From contig CAWGET010000006.1 in assembly GCA_963821715.1 (NCBI GenBank), forward strand, positions 496,001 through 560,000: 64,000 nucleotides of DNA, given 5' to 3'. Each line of letters begins with the position of its first letter. Position 1 is the first letter of the stretch. Below, piece after piece: positions 54,736 to 64,000 of the stretch. Made by a program: the position numbers and the translations under genes. The notes below the pieces were generated by a model. The model ran no database searches. It saw nothing but the letters and a program-made list of their open reading frames with translations, and was not told where the DNA came from. This DNA is from CAWGET01 sp963821715 (lineage in GTDB: Bacteria > Bacteroidota > Ignavibacteria > Ignavibacteriales > Melioribacteraceae).

Positions 54736-55543
54736 AAAAGAGATAAAACGAGTTACTACAAAATCCCTTCAGTTGATGAAAAACAAAGGGATTAAAATTT
54801 CGGCGCTTACCGCTTACGATTTTATAACCGCTAAAATTCTTGACGGCGCAGGAATTGATCTTCTTCTTGTCGGTGATTCTCTCAGTAACGTTTTCCAGGG
54901 AAACGAAACAACGTTGCCGGTTACGATGGACGAAATGATCTACCATACAAAAGCCGTAACCAAAGGGGTTGAGCGCGCCATGGTAGTAGTGGATATGCCT
55001 TTCATGTCGTATCAGACAAGCACTAACGAAGCATTTAGGAATGCCGGACGTATAATGAAGGAAACGCACGCAGGCGCGATTAAACTTGAAGGCGGCCAAC
55101 GAATTGCCGAAACTGTAAGCAGAATTACTGAAGCAGGAATTCCGGTAATAGGCCACGTTGGGTTAACACCGCAAAGTATTCATCAGTTCGGAAGCTATAA
55201 AGCACGTGGAAAAAATAAGGACGAAGCAGAAAAAATTATATCGGATTCTCTCGCTCTTCAGGAAGCCGGAGCCTTCGCAGTCGTTCTAGAAAAAATACCG
55301 ATCTCGCTTGCGAAGGAAATTACAGCGAGTCTGGAAATTCCAACTATCGGAATTGGTGCCGGAGTAAACTGCGACGGACAAATTTTGGTAACCCCGGATA
55401 TGCTCGGACTGAATCTCGATTTCCATCCGCGCTTTGTAAGAACTTATGCGAATCTTGCCGATGAAATAAACGCCGGCGTTAAAAATTACATCAACGATAT
55501 TAAAGCTTTGAACTTTCCATCCGAAAACGAAAGTTATAAATAA
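54725..55543 (+). CDS. panB: 3-methyl-2-oxobutanoate hydroxymethyltransferase
   Basis: 272 residues from the ATG at 54725. Metal-binding LLVGDSLSNVFQG and the conserved KLEGGQRI (Lys and Glu) and GHVGLTPQSIHQFG. Makes ketopantoate for pantothenate and CoA. Overlaps the ligase gene by 11 bases; no other pan genes are seen in the window. Confidence 0.95.
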   Translation: MSSEKEIKRVTTKSLQLMKNKGIKISALTAYDFITAKILDGAGIDLLLVGDSLSNVFQGNETTLPVTMDEMIYHTKAVTKGVERAMVVVDMPFMSYQTSTNEAFRNAGRIMKETHAGAIKLEGGQRIAETVSRITEAGIPVIGHVGLTPQSIHQFGSYKARGKNKDEAEKIISDSLALQEAGAFAVVLEKIPISLAKEITASLEIPTIGIGAGVNCDGQILVTPDMLGLNLDFHPRFVRTYANLADEINAGVKNYINDIKALNFPSENESYK

Positions 55544-55561
55544 ATCAATTCCTAAAATCCT

Positions 55562-56629
55562 ATGCGAAAAAAATTATTTATTATTTTATTCATAATTTTA
55601 TCCTCTCTTCTTTTTGCAGAGGATGAAAACCCTATTCAAAAATTTTTACCGGATGTAATTGTTTACGATATAGCCAAAGACGATGCAGGTTTGTGGATTG
55701 CAACTTACGGCAACGGTATTTTTTTTAAACCTTTCAAAGGAAACGAAATAAAAAACTTTTCCTCCGCGAGCGGAGATTTACGCGAAGATTTATTCTACAC
55801 AATAGAAGCTAATGATGATTATGTTTGGGCAGGTTCAACAGACGGGCTTTATATCTTCGACAAAAAACGAAAACGCTGGACTCAAAGGAAATTCGGAAAA
55901 GGCGGACAATTCGGCAATTGGATCCGCGCTCTCAAATATGACCCCTTCATAAACACGTTATGGATCGGCAGATTTAAATATCTAACAAAACTTGATATCG
56001 AAAAAAGAAGATTTACCGATTACGATTTGACAGTGAATAAAAATTTAAAAACCAACACAATCCAATCGATTGAACTAGACGGCGACAGCCTTGTCTGGAT
56101 CGGCACGGAAGCAGGTCTTCATAAATATAATAAATCCTTAGATATAGATAGTTCAGCCTCAATGCAGTTTTACGATAATAGTCTGAATTATTTTGGGGGC
56201 GAAGGAGAATCGGTTTCCGTTTCCGATATTCTCATCTACAAAAAAAATGTTTGGATCGGACTTGACGAATTTGTTACAAAAGACCGACCGGAATATAACG
56301 TAGGCGGGTTGTATCGTTTCAACAGAAATCACGAATGGTTGAGATTAGACAATAAAAACGGCTTTACAGCAAACGGTATTTATGCCATTGAAAGAACGGG
56401 AAATTATATTTGGGTCGGGTTATACGAATTTAACGAGAAGACGAAACAGAAATACGGACGCGGACTTTCGCTTGTAAATCTGGCGACGATGCAATCCACC
56501 ACGATAAGAGACAATTCAATTCCGAATTCAGTATATTCATTATTATTCGACGGTGAAAATCTTTGGATCGGTTCCGAACAAGGTTTGCTGAAAATAAACT
56601 TAGTGAACAGATTAGCAAAATGGAATTAA
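55562..56629 (+). CDS. Exported beta-propeller protein (two-component regulator propeller repeats)
   Basis: 355 residues with a signal peptide (FIILFIILSSLLFA) and six or seven repeats with the signature (L/V)W(I/V)G...GLY/H (LWIATYGNGIFF, VWAGSTDGLYIF, VWIGTEAGLHKY, LWIGSEQGLLKI). No kinase or HTH domain follows, so it is a lone propeller, probably periplasmic. Function unknown; one base from rfaE1. Confidence 0.75.
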   Translation: MRKKLFIILFIILSSLLFAEDENPIQKFLPDVIVYDIAKDDAGLWIATYGNGIFFKPFKGNEIKNFSSASGDLREDLFYTIEANDDYVWAGSTDGLYIFDKKRKRWTQRKFGKGGQFGNWIRALKYDPFINTLWIGRFKYLTKLDIEKRRFTDYDLTVNKNLKTNTIQSIELDGDSLVWIGTEAGLHKYNKSLDIDSSASMQFYDNSLNYFGGEGESVSVSDILIYKKNVWIGLDEFVTKDRPEYNVGGLYRFNRNHEWLRLDNKNGFTANGIYAIERTGNYIWVGLYEFNEKTKQKYGRGLSLVNLATMQSTTIRDNSIPNSVYSLLFDGENLWIGSEQGLLKINLVNRLAKWN

Positions 56630-56630
56630 G

Positions 56631-57632
56631 ATGCTGAAATTAAAGAAAGAAGAAGTTAAAAATTTAAAAGAAAAATTTACCGGAAGAAAAATTGCAGTAG
56701 TGGGCGATATGATGCTTGATAGTTATTTGTGGGGCGATGTAAAAAGAATTTCGCCCGAAGCACCCGTTCCCGTTATTGAAATCGACGACGAGTTCTACCG
56801 TTTCGGCGGTGCAGCAAATGTTGCATTAAATATTCAGAAACTCGGTGGATATCCTATTCCCATAGGCATAATCGGCTACGATAACGAAGGCTCAATATTT
56901 TCAGGTCTTATGGAGGAAGCGGGTATTTCTTCCGAAGGAATTATTCTTGACGATGAGAGGCCGACAACTGCCAAAACTCGTGTAATTGCAGGTAAACAGC
57001 ACATAGTTAGGATCGATCGGGAATCTAAAAATTTTTTGAAAGTTAAGCTGGAAGGAAGAATTCTAAATTTATTAGAACGAATGAACGGAGAACTTGACGC
57101 GATAATTCTTCAGGATTATAATAAAGGCGTCCTCTCCCCCGCCCTTATCAATAAAGTGATAGCAATAGCTAATAAAAATAATATTGTCGTAACAGTCGAT
57201 CCGAAATTTGATAATTTTTTTGAATATAAAAATGTAACTGTCTTTAAACCAAACAGAAAAGAAACAGCGGATATTTTAGGAACGAGACTCGACTCTAGCA
57301 AAGAGATAGAGGCAGCCGGCAGAAAACTGCTCGATGAATTAAATTCCAAATACGTACTTATTACGTTGGGCGAAGCCGGAATAGCACTTTTCGAAAAAGA
57401 CAAAGAAACAAAACGAATTCCGACAAAAGCCGTTAAAGTTTCCGATGTTTCAGGGGCGGGCGACACAGTTATTTCCACTCTTACAATTGCACTTGCTGCG
57501 GGTATTGATATTGAATCGGCTGCTTATTTAGCTAATTTTGCCGGAGGAATTGTATGCGGCGAAGTTGGAATCGTACCTATTGAAACCGATACTTTGATTA
57601 ATAAAATTCTGAGCGAGATGGATGGCAAATAA
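56631..57632 (+). CDS. rfaE1: D-glycero-beta-D-manno-heptose-7-phosphate kinase
   Basis: 333 residues, ribokinase (PfkB) family. VVGDMMLDSYLWGDVKRISPEAPVPV at the N-terminus is specific for heptose kinases and the anion hole/catalytic base lies in DVSGAGDTVIS. First of the two RfaE activities, here on separate genes. Overlaps rfaE2 by 11 bases. Confidence 0.93.
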   Translation: MLKLKKEEVKNLKEKFTGRKIAVVGDMMLDSYLWGDVKRISPEAPVPVIEIDDEFYRFGGAANVALNIQKLGGYPIPIGIIGYDNEGSIFSGLMEEAGISSEGIILDDERPTTAKTRVIAGKQHIVRIDRESKNFLKVKLEGRILNLLERMNGELDAIILQDYNKGVLSPALINKVIAIANKNNIVVTVDPKFDNFFEYKNVTVFKPNRKETADILGTRLDSSKEIEAAGRKLLDELNSKYVLITLGEAGIALFEKDKETKRIPTKAVKVSDVSGAGDTVISTLTIALAAGIDIESAAYLANFAGGIVCGEVGIVPIETDTLINKILSEMDGK

Positions 57633-58104
57633 TATTTTAAACCGAAAAGAAATCCTGGAAAAGAGAAAAGAGATTGAAGCAGAAAAGAAAAAGGTGGTTT
57701 TTACCAACGGCTGCTTCGATATTCTGCACGCAGGCCATGTGGATTACCTGAACAAGTCAAAAAGACTCGGCGATATACTGATTGTCGGGATCAATTCAGA
57801 TTCTTCGGTTAAAAATATAAAAGGTGAAAAACGGCCGGTAATAAAGGAAGATGAACGTGCGGAATTAGTAGCGAACCTGAAAGCTGTTGATTTTGTTACT
57901 TTTTTTGATGAAAATACTCCTAAAGAACTTATTGATGAACTCGTACCTGATGTTTTAGTTAAGGGCGCCGATTGGAAAATTGAGAACATTGTAGGCTCCG
58001 ACGTTGTTATAAAAAATGGCGGCGAAGTAAAGACGATAGAATTTGTTAGTCAGCAATCGACTTCAAAAATAATTGAAACAATAATTGAAAGATATAGTAC
58101 TTGA
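57622..58104 (+). CDS. rfaE2: D-glycero-beta-D-manno-heptose 1-phosphate adenylyltransferase
   Basis: 160 residues of the nucleotidyltransferase fold: TNGCFDILHAGHVDYL with the HxGH motif, and the C-terminal FVSQQSTSKII. Makes ADP-heptose for the LPS core together with rfaE1. Stop overlaps the tamB start as TTGA. Confidence 0.94.
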   Translation: MANNILNRKEILEKRKEIEAEKKKVVFTNGCFDILHAGHVDYLNKSKRLGDILIVGINSDSSVKNIKGEKRPVIKEDERAELVANLKAVDFVTFFDENTPKELIDELVPDVLVKGADWKIENIVGSDVVIKNGGEVKTIEFVSQQSTSKIIETIIERYST

Positions 58105-61100
58105 GCAAAGAAGCAGAAAAAAAAGAACCCAAGAAAAAAGAGTCGAAAAAAACTTCGAAAGCTCATTCGATTTTCAGAAAAATCGTTAATGGGTTCATAA
58201 TATTTTTCGGCGTTATCTTCATTCTTATTTTACTCGCAATCGGATTTGCACAAACAAGTTATTTCAGAAACTTAGCTAATGATAAAATAACAAGCATCGT
58301 AAACTCTTCGCTAAACGGCAAACTAAGCATCGGAGATATAAGAGGCACTTTTCTTACTTCTGTTATAATTAGAGACGCAGTATTAACAGTTGAAGAGGAT
58401 TCGCTGCTAACCGCGGGAAAAATTGAAGCGCGTTACAATCCTCTTAATCTTCTGGGGAAGAAAATTTATTTTTCCAGCGTTGAATTGCAAAATGTAGATG
58501 CGCGCTTACTACAGGATGAGAATGGAGTCTGGAACCTCGATAAACTTTTACCGCAAAAAGATACAACCGTGCAAAAAGATTCCAGCGGAGGATTTCCCTT
58601 TAAAATTCAAGTCAATAATTTAATTTTAGACGACATAGATTTCCGCAGAGAAACTTTCGCTAATAGATTTACAAACGAGAAGAACAGATATTTTGACCCT
58701 GAAGATCTTCAGATTGAGAATATTAATCTTAACGCAAAAGCATTTGCGGATATAAATAAAAATAAATATCAGCTTAAAATTAATAAGTTAAATTTTGATC
58801 CGAATCTTACAGAATTTAATTTGAAGGAAATAACCGGAACTATTAATATTTACGATAATTCCGCCGAAGTAAGTAATTTTAATATGATTACAGATAGTTC
58901 CAATCTTTCTTTATCCGTCCGATTGGACTCAGTTAATATCTTTGATAATTTCGGGATTGAAAAATTGGAAAATTCTCCGGTTCAATTCTCGTTAGATGCC
59001 GATCCGATAGACTCGGAGGATATTTCATCATTCGCAAAAAGTTTAAATTATTTCAACGGTTCTCCGAAGATTCAATTCCGGGCAGAAGGAATTTACAGCG
59101 ATCTCGATATAAAAACTTTTGATTTAACTATTGATGATACAGAATTAAAACTGACCGGCAACATTAAAAATCTTCATAACCCGAATAATCTTTTTATAAG
59201 TGCCGATATTAACAATTCTACTCTTGTGGTTTCGGATGTTGACGAATTTATGGCAAATTTTGAACTTCCGGATTATAACAATTTATCTTTTGATGATTTA
59301 AATATCAGTTTTAAGGGAGAACCATTAGAGTTCGATCTCAAATTAAATGCTGCAGTTTCAGACGGAACTATTTCTTCGGATGCAAGCTTCAACTTCAAGC
59401 CGCAAATTCCTCAATACAAAATAAATCTCAATACGAAGAGATTAGATTTAAATCCTGTAATTAATACGCCTACAAATTTAACGATGAAAGCTTACGCGGA
59501 AGGAAGAGGTTTTGATCCTACAAAGATGAACAGCCGGATTGATCTGTTAATGAATAATTCTTCATTTAACGGATATTCGATCGATTCCTTGAATTTAAAA
59601 AGCCGCGCGGTTAGCAAAGTGATTAATCTCACTCTGGGAGCAATAATTGAAAATAGCCGGACGAGTATTAACGGGGAACTCGATCTGACAAACGAAAAAG
59701 TACCGGTTTATGATTTGAATGGTTTTGTGCGCAATCTGAATCTCGAAAATTTTGTTGAAGATACAACTCTTGTAACAGATCTAAATTTTACCTTTGAAGC
59801 CGACGGAGAAAATCTTGACCTTGATAAAATGCGCGGAGAGTTTGTTGTTAAATTAGACAGCTCAATTTATCAGGGAAAAGAGATTGATACAACTGCAATC
59901 GCGCTTGAGTTAAAACGAGATTCTTCGGATTATAGAGAAATAAATTTAATTTCCGATTTTCTCGACTTTAATGTTTACGGAACTTTCTCGGTAAACAAAG
60001 CAATAAGTTTACTGAGTTATGAATCTAAAGCTATTTCGGCAATAATATCAGATAAAATAAAAGAATTGAATCCGTTGAATATTGTTCAAGACACGTTAAG
60101 TTCCGCGGCTGAACAGCTTGATATTCCCGATATAGCCGGCGAAGAAATCTCTTTCGAATTCGATTTTGAGTTCAAGGATTTTGAATTGATAGCCATCGTA
60201 TTGGGAACCGAAGATATGACAGTAAACGGATCCGGTTCAGGCAATGTGCAAAACAGCGCTAATAATTTTTCCATCTCAACTAGTCTCGATATCTTAAACT
60301 TCATAAATATCAGTGAAGATAATTTGATGTATGTTTCCGACCTTGAAACTAGTTTGAGTTTCAGCCGCGATAACCAAACACTTGCTTTCGATAATATTTT
60401 CGGAGCTCTTTCGGTAACGGGTAAAAGATTTTATTCCGGTTCCGATATTAAAAATTACCGAGCGGATTTAATCTTTAACCAAAACCGGCTTTTTATAAAT
60501 ACTTATGCAGAGCTCAACTCGATTATGAAAGCTGAAATTGAAAGTTACGTGGATATGACTCCGGTTGAACAGGATGTGATCTTCGATAATCTTTGGCTGG
60601 AATATGAAGGACTCGCCTGGCAGAACCGGGATTCGATGCATATTGTTTTCAGTCAGGATCATATTGTTTTTGAGGATTTCGCTCTTTATAATAAAGACGC
60701 CCGCATCGCTGCCGAAGGTTCAATAAACAAAGACGGAAGACAGGATCTCACAATTAGCGCCGATAGTATTCCCGGCGCTATAGTAAGTAAATATTTAATG
60801 GGAAAAGTAGACCCTGATTTGAATACAAATGTTAATTTCGTTTCCAAGATCAACGGCACTTTCGATGCCCCGAAGATAAATGCGGATCTAAATGTTAAAA
60901 ATATTTCTTATGGGAAAAGAGATCTCGGAAGTTTAATTGTTGACTTAAATTATGATGAGCGGTTGATCGATGCCAATATTCTTTTTGTGGAAAATCCGGA
61001 CAATACGAAATCGCCAAAATTAAAAATTGACGGGACATTCCCGATAGACTTAAGCTTTAGCGGTGCCGACGAGAGAATAATAGATAACCGTGAAGTCGAC

Positions 61101-62624
61101 CTGAACTTAACATCCGATGGTTTCAATCTTAATACATTCGGCAATCTTCTTCCGCTCATTAAAAATCAGCGCGGAGATATTCTTGCCGATCTTCACGTAG
61201 GCGGTACACCGGATAATTTAAACTACTCTGGTAACTTTAAAGTAGAAGATGGATTTTTTAATGTAAGAGAGACAAATCTCGATTATTCTTTAGCGGCAAA
61301 TTTTGTGCTGAACGGACAAAATATTGAAGTCGAAAAAATTGAGATCAGTAACGCCGGCGGATCGAAAAACAAAGGTACTCTTACAGCTAACGGAGAAATT
61401 GTACTGGACGGAACTTCTCTCTCTTCGATTGACATTGACATGAACGGTGCGCTTGCCGTGCTCAGCGAATCTTCGCAGGTCTCAAGTCCACTTCTTTATG
61501 GAGCGCTCTTTGTACGAAGCGACGGAATGTGGAATTATAAATATGACAATGGAGACAGCTATTTTAGCGGAACAATTCTTATTTCAGAAGCGGACATAAC
61601 CTTCAGCCCTACAAGTTCTTATAGCTCGATGAGTGAAGGTTTTACCTATGAGTATGTGGTCGATTCATCCAAAATTGAACCCGGACAATTCAATCTCGAC
61701 CAGTTGATAAATTCCAGGCAACAAAATGGAACCGTTACACAGGAAAACGGGACGAGCAATTTTGAATTAGATGTAACCATACAAATTGTAAATGAAGCGG
61801 AGATTGAACTGATTCTTTCACCGGTAACCAACCAGACTTTAAGTGTTACCGTTGATGGTGAAATGTTATTTGAAGGAAACGTAAGTAATCTCCGCGCTCA
61901 GGGCGAATTCGATCTTATGGATGGATCAACGCTTCATTTATTCAGTAAAACTTTAAGCGCCGACGGCTCAATACGATTTGAAAGTGACATAACCGATCCT
62001 TATCTTGATATTGTTGCAACATATGAAAATGAGTATGACGGAATCGTCGCCGGAATGCGCACTCCTACAGTCGCCGTTAAAATTCATTTGCAGGGTCCGG
62101 TAAGCCAGCTTGGAAAAAATCTCGCCAATAACCCCGATAACATAGGTATATACATAGGTGAAACAAATATTGAGAACAATGTAAGTACAAACCGGTTCGA
62201 CGCAGCGGATGCTATTTCATTTATTGTAATAGGAAAATTTGTACAGGATCTTACAACCAACGATGAAAAAACGCTGGGGAAAAATCCCAATTTCCTAAGC
62301 AGTACGGCAACTTCCGTTCTTGGATCATTTTTGGGAGGATTCGCCAATTCGGTTGTAGGCGATGTGGTGAGCGATATTCAAATAAGTCAGACTCGGGATT
62401 CCAAAACCCGGTTCGGCGTTTCCGGCAGGTTCGAAAACTTCCGTTATACTTTTGGGGGAACGGAAGATGTATTCAGCAATTTTTCTACGGCTAACATCAG
62501 AATAATATATGAGATAACAAAAAATCTGATGCTCCGCCTGGAAAGAAAATCCCCCGTTGGTCAGCCTTCAATAGTTGAAGAAAAAATAAATGAATTAGGA
62601 TTAAGATATAGGTTCGAATTTTGA
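58101..62624 (+). CDS. tamB: TamB-like translocation/assembly protein (AsmA/DUF490)
   Basis: 1507 residues. Lys-rich cytoplasmic start, one membrane helix (about 27-50), then a very long beta-rich chain of AsmA-like repeats ending in the TamB domain (DPYLDIVATY, GIYIGETNIENN, LRLERKSPVGQPSIVEEKINELGLRYRFEF). It would bridge the inner and outer membranes and carry phospholipid or help assemble outer-membrane proteins. TTG start at 58101; no earlier ATG is possible. Confidence 0.88.
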   Translation: MSKEAEKKEPKKKESKKTSKAHSIFRKIVNGFIIFFGVIFILILLAIGFAQTSYFRNLANDKITSIVNSSLNGKLSIGDIRGTFLTSVIIRDAVLTVEEDSLLTAGKIEARYNPLNLLGKKIYFSSVELQNVDARLLQDENGVWNLDKLLPQKDTTVQKDSSGGFPFKIQVNNLILDDIDFRRETFANRFTNEKNRYFDPEDLQIENINLNAKAFADINKNKYQLKINKLNFDPNLTEFNLKEITGTINIYDNSAEVSNFNMITDSSNLSLSVRLDSVNIFDNFGIEKLENSPVQFSLDADPIDSEDISSFAKSLNYFNGSPKIQFRAEGIYSDLDIKTFDLTIDDTELKLTGNIKNLHNPNNLFISADINNSTLVVSDVDEFMANFELPDYNNLSFDDLNISFKGEPLEFDLKLNAAVSDGTISSDASFNFKPQIPQYKINLNTKRLDLNPVINTPTNLTMKAYAEGRGFDPTKMNSRIDLLMNNSSFNGYSIDSLNLKSRAVSKVINLTLGAIIENSRTSINGELDLTNEKVPVYDLNGFVRNLNLENFVEDTTLVTDLNFTFEADGENLDLDKMRGEFVVKLDSSIYQGKEIDTTAIALELKRDSSDYREINLISDFLDFNVYGTFSVNKAISLLSYESKAISAIISDKIKELNPLNIVQDTLSSAAEQLDIPDIAGEEISFEFDFEFKDFELIAIVLGTEDMTVNGSGSGNVQNSANNFSISTSLDILNFINISEDNLMYVSDLETSLSFSRDNQTLAFDNIFGALSVTGKRFYSGSDIKNYRADLIFNQNRLFINTYAELNSIMKAEIESYVDMTPVEQDVIFDNLWLEYEGLAWQNRDSMHIVFSQDHIVFEDFALYNKDARIAAEGSINKDGRQDLTISADSIPGAIVSKYLMGKVDPDLNTNVNFVSKINGTFDAPKINADLNVKNISYGKRDLGSLIVDLNYDERLIDANILFVENPDNTKSPKLKIDGTFPIDLSFSGADERIIDNREVDLNLTSDGFNLNTFGNLLPLIKNQRGDILADLHVGGTPDNLNYSGNFKVEDGFFNVRETNLDYSLAANFVLNGQNIEVEKIEISNAGGSKNKGTLTANGEIVLDGTSLSSIDIDMNGALAVLSESSQVSSPLLYGALFVRSDGMWNYKYDNGDSYFSGTILISEADITFSPTSSYSSMSEGFTYEYVVDSSKIEPGQFNLDQLINSRQQNGTVTQENGTSNFELDVTIQIVNEAEIELILSPVTNQTLSVTVDGEMLFEGNVSNLRAQGEFDLMDGSTLHLFSKTLSADGSIRFESDITDPYLDIVATYENEYDGIVAGMRTPTVAVKIHLQGPVSQLGKNLANNPDNIGIYIGETNIENNVSTNRFDAADAISFIVIGKFVQDLTTNDEKTLGKNPNFLSSTATSVLGSFLGGFANSVVGDVVSDIQISQTRDSKTRFGVSGRFENFRYTFGGTEDVFSNFSTANIRIIYEITKNLMLRLERKSPVGQPSIVEEKINELGLRYRFEF

Positions 62625-64000
62625 TAAGAAAAAAAGTAAAGTCATTCTTCACAAATAATCCATCCGCAAAAATTAAGTCGAAAGGATTATCAAAAAAACT
62701 TGGAATTAAAAACCCCAACGAATATGCTCAGTTAAAAGAGATATTACACAAACTAACTAACGACGGCTATCTTGTACGGCAAGGGAAAAGGTATACCTAC
62801 AACAACGTTACATCAGGTAAATTGATCGGCGAGCTTCAGCTTGTTGAGAACGGGAATTACGGTTTTGTAATTATCGAGAATAATAAACTCGGCGATATTT
62901 TTATTGCCGAGCGAAATTTAGGAACAGCTTTCCATGGCGATATTGTTCAGGTTTCTCTTTTTGCAAAACAGAAAGGAAGAAAAAATATTGAAGGACAAAT
63001 TGTTGATGTTGTAAAGCGCCAGAGGGAAGAAATTGTAGGACTTCTCAAACGCACAAAATCCTTTTACATTGTAGACCCGGATGAGCCCAAAATTCATCGC
63101 GATATTTATATTCCCGATCAGTTTCTGAACAAAGCAGTTGAGGGTGATAAAGTTGTAGTAAATGAAATTGAATGGAAATCCCATCTTCTTAATCCCGAAG
63201 GGAAAGTTAAAGAAGTTCTTGGAACGGCCGGTTCCTATGATACGGAAATAGCTTCTTTAGCGAGAGAATTTAACCTCGACTATAACTTCCCGAAAAAAGT
63301 GTTGAAAGCAGCGGAAAAAATTTCCGGCAAAATTCCGGAAGAAGAAATTAAGAATCGCCTTGACCTTAGGGAAGAATTAATTTTTACAATAGATCCTGAT
63401 GACGCAAAAGATTTTGACGATGCTGTTTCGGTAAGTCATTTGGAGAACGGAAATTTTAAAGTCGGAGTTCATATTGCAGACGTTAGTCACTACGTTACAA
63501 AAGGAGGCCCAATTTACGATGAGGCTTATAAACGAGGAACAAGCGTTTACTTTGTAGGGAAGGTAATTCCGATGCTTCCGGAAAATCTTTCCAATAATAT
63601 CTGCTCACTCGTACCTAATGAAGACAGACTAACATATTCAATAATTTTTGAACTGACTCCGCGCGGAAGAGTTGTGAATTACGAAATATTAAAGTCAGTC
63701 ATCAACAGCAAAAGAAGATTTACATATAACGAAGTTCAGGAAATTCTTGACGCCGGCAGCGGTGAATTATATAATGAAATATCAACGCTCAACAGACTCG
63801 CGAAATCTTTGCGAAAGAAAAGAATAAGAAACGGAAGTATCAATTTTGTTACACCGGAAATTGAATTTAAATTAAACGAAAAAGGAATACCGGAAGAAAT
63901 TAATATAAAAGAGATGAAGGAGAGTCATCAGTTAATTGAAGAATTTATGCTCGCAGCTAATCAGATTGCGGCAAAGCACGTAAATAAAGAGAACAAAACG
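62621..64000 (+). CDS. rnr: Ribonuclease R (5' part; runs off the window)
   Basis: About 460 residues are visible and the frame is open at the right edge. TTG start at 62621 overlaps the tamB stop as TTGA. Winged-helix N-terminus, cold-shock domains (NGNYGFVIIENNKLGDIFIAERN) and the start of the RNB domain with catalytic acids in TIDPDDAKDFDDAVSV and the GVHIADVSHYV block. Degrades structured RNA 3' to 5'. Confidence 0.92.
   Translation, partial: MIRKKVKSFFTNNPSAKIKSKGLSKKLGIKNPNEYAQLKEILHKLTNDGYLVRQGKRYTYNNVTSGKLIGELQLVENGNYGFVIIENNKLGDIFIAERNLGTAFHGDIVQVSLFAKQKGRKNIEGQIVDVVKRQREEIVGLLKRTKSFYIVDPDEPKIHRDIYIPDQFLNKAVEGDKVVVNEIEWKSHLLNPEGKVKEVLGTAGSYDTEIASLAREFNLDYNFPKKVLKAAEKISGKIPEEEIKNRLDLREELIFTIDPDDAKDFDDAVSVSHLENGNFKVGVHIADVSHYVTKGGPIYDEAYKRGTSVYFVGKVIPMLPENLSNNICSLVPNEDRLTYSIIFELTPRGRVVNYEILKSVINSKRRFTYNEVQEILDAGSGELYNEISTLNRLAKSLRKKRIRNGSINFVTPEIEFKLNEKGIPEEINIKEMKESHQLIEEFMLAANQIAAKHVNKENKT

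Overview
The window is about 64 kb of AT-rich bacterial chromosome, with every base apparently from one genome. Two secreted proteins end in the C-terminal sorting signal containing the phrase SQNYPNPFNPST, there are PKD and SBBP-type secreted proteins, DUF4175 and DUF4159 proteins, and the cell makes a lipid A-bearing outer membrane (lpxA, lpxC, lpxD, lnt, bamA, tamB, heptose genes). This combination points to the Ignavibacteria/Melioribacter branch of the Bacteroidota-Chlorobiota group. No rRNA, tRNA, CRISPR array, transposase or phage gene was seen.

Layout. 0-7.1 kb (minus strand): a tightly packed housekeeping operon running era, eamA-type exporter, acyP, ispF, dedA, lnt, threonine aldolase, thioesterase, exonuclease. 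7.2-8.7 kb: ECF sigma factor, candidate anti-sigma and a small membrane protein. 8.8-15.5 kb: two large type IX-secreted proteins (an M6-type metalloprotease with PKD domains and an SBBP-repeat protein). 15.8-19.7 kb: trxB, queG, a Rieske protein, a broken metallo-beta-lactamase-fold hydrolase, a ferredoxin. 19.8-22.7 kb: galE, rfbC and ugd nucleotide-sugar genes. 23.0-27.6 kb: a sulfur/redox island of MerR regulator with a Cys-rich tail, octaheme cytochrome c, cytochrome b, and two YeeE/YedE half-transporters, one fused to a rhodanese-like domain. 27.9-42.4 kb: DUF3095, DUF5916, GNAT, MscS channel, an IorA-like TPP enzyme, DUF819, DUF4175, DUF4159 and aspS. 42.5-46.3 kb: a gene-poor accessory stretch of small unknown proteins around lexA, which is followed by a WYL-like mini protein and a nuclease-like protein. 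46.3-64 kb (plus strand): a long envelope-biogenesis cluster uppS, bamA, two ompH/skp genes, lpxD, lpxC-fabZ fusion, lpxA, a lipoate-ligase-like gene, panB, a beta-propeller protein, rfaE1, rfaE2, tamB and the start of rnr.

How the parts fit. The 46-64 kb cluster groups undecaprenyl lipid carrier synthesis, outer-membrane protein insertion, lipid A synthesis and ADP-heptose synthesis, with most genes abutting or overlapping. The 23-27.6 kb island looks like one transcription unit for extracytoplasmic sulfur-compound reduction or sulfite/thiosulfate handling, with a regulator at its head and a strong terminator at its tail. The lexA promoter carries a clear palindromic operator overlapping a near-consensus promoter, so the downstream pair is probably part of the SOS response.

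Oddities. Six single-base +1 shifts in five genes (lnt, dedA, eamA, SBBP protein, and two in the MBL hydrolase) all lie between 3.9 and 18.9 kb. Most can be explained by one extra base in a short homopolymer, so sequence error is a serious alternative to real gene decay. Other points worth a look are twin 15-bp palindromes at 31.85 kb, a duplicated terminator, an orphan plus-strand terminator upstream of lexA, and a rhodanese domain with Ser where the catalytic Cys should be.
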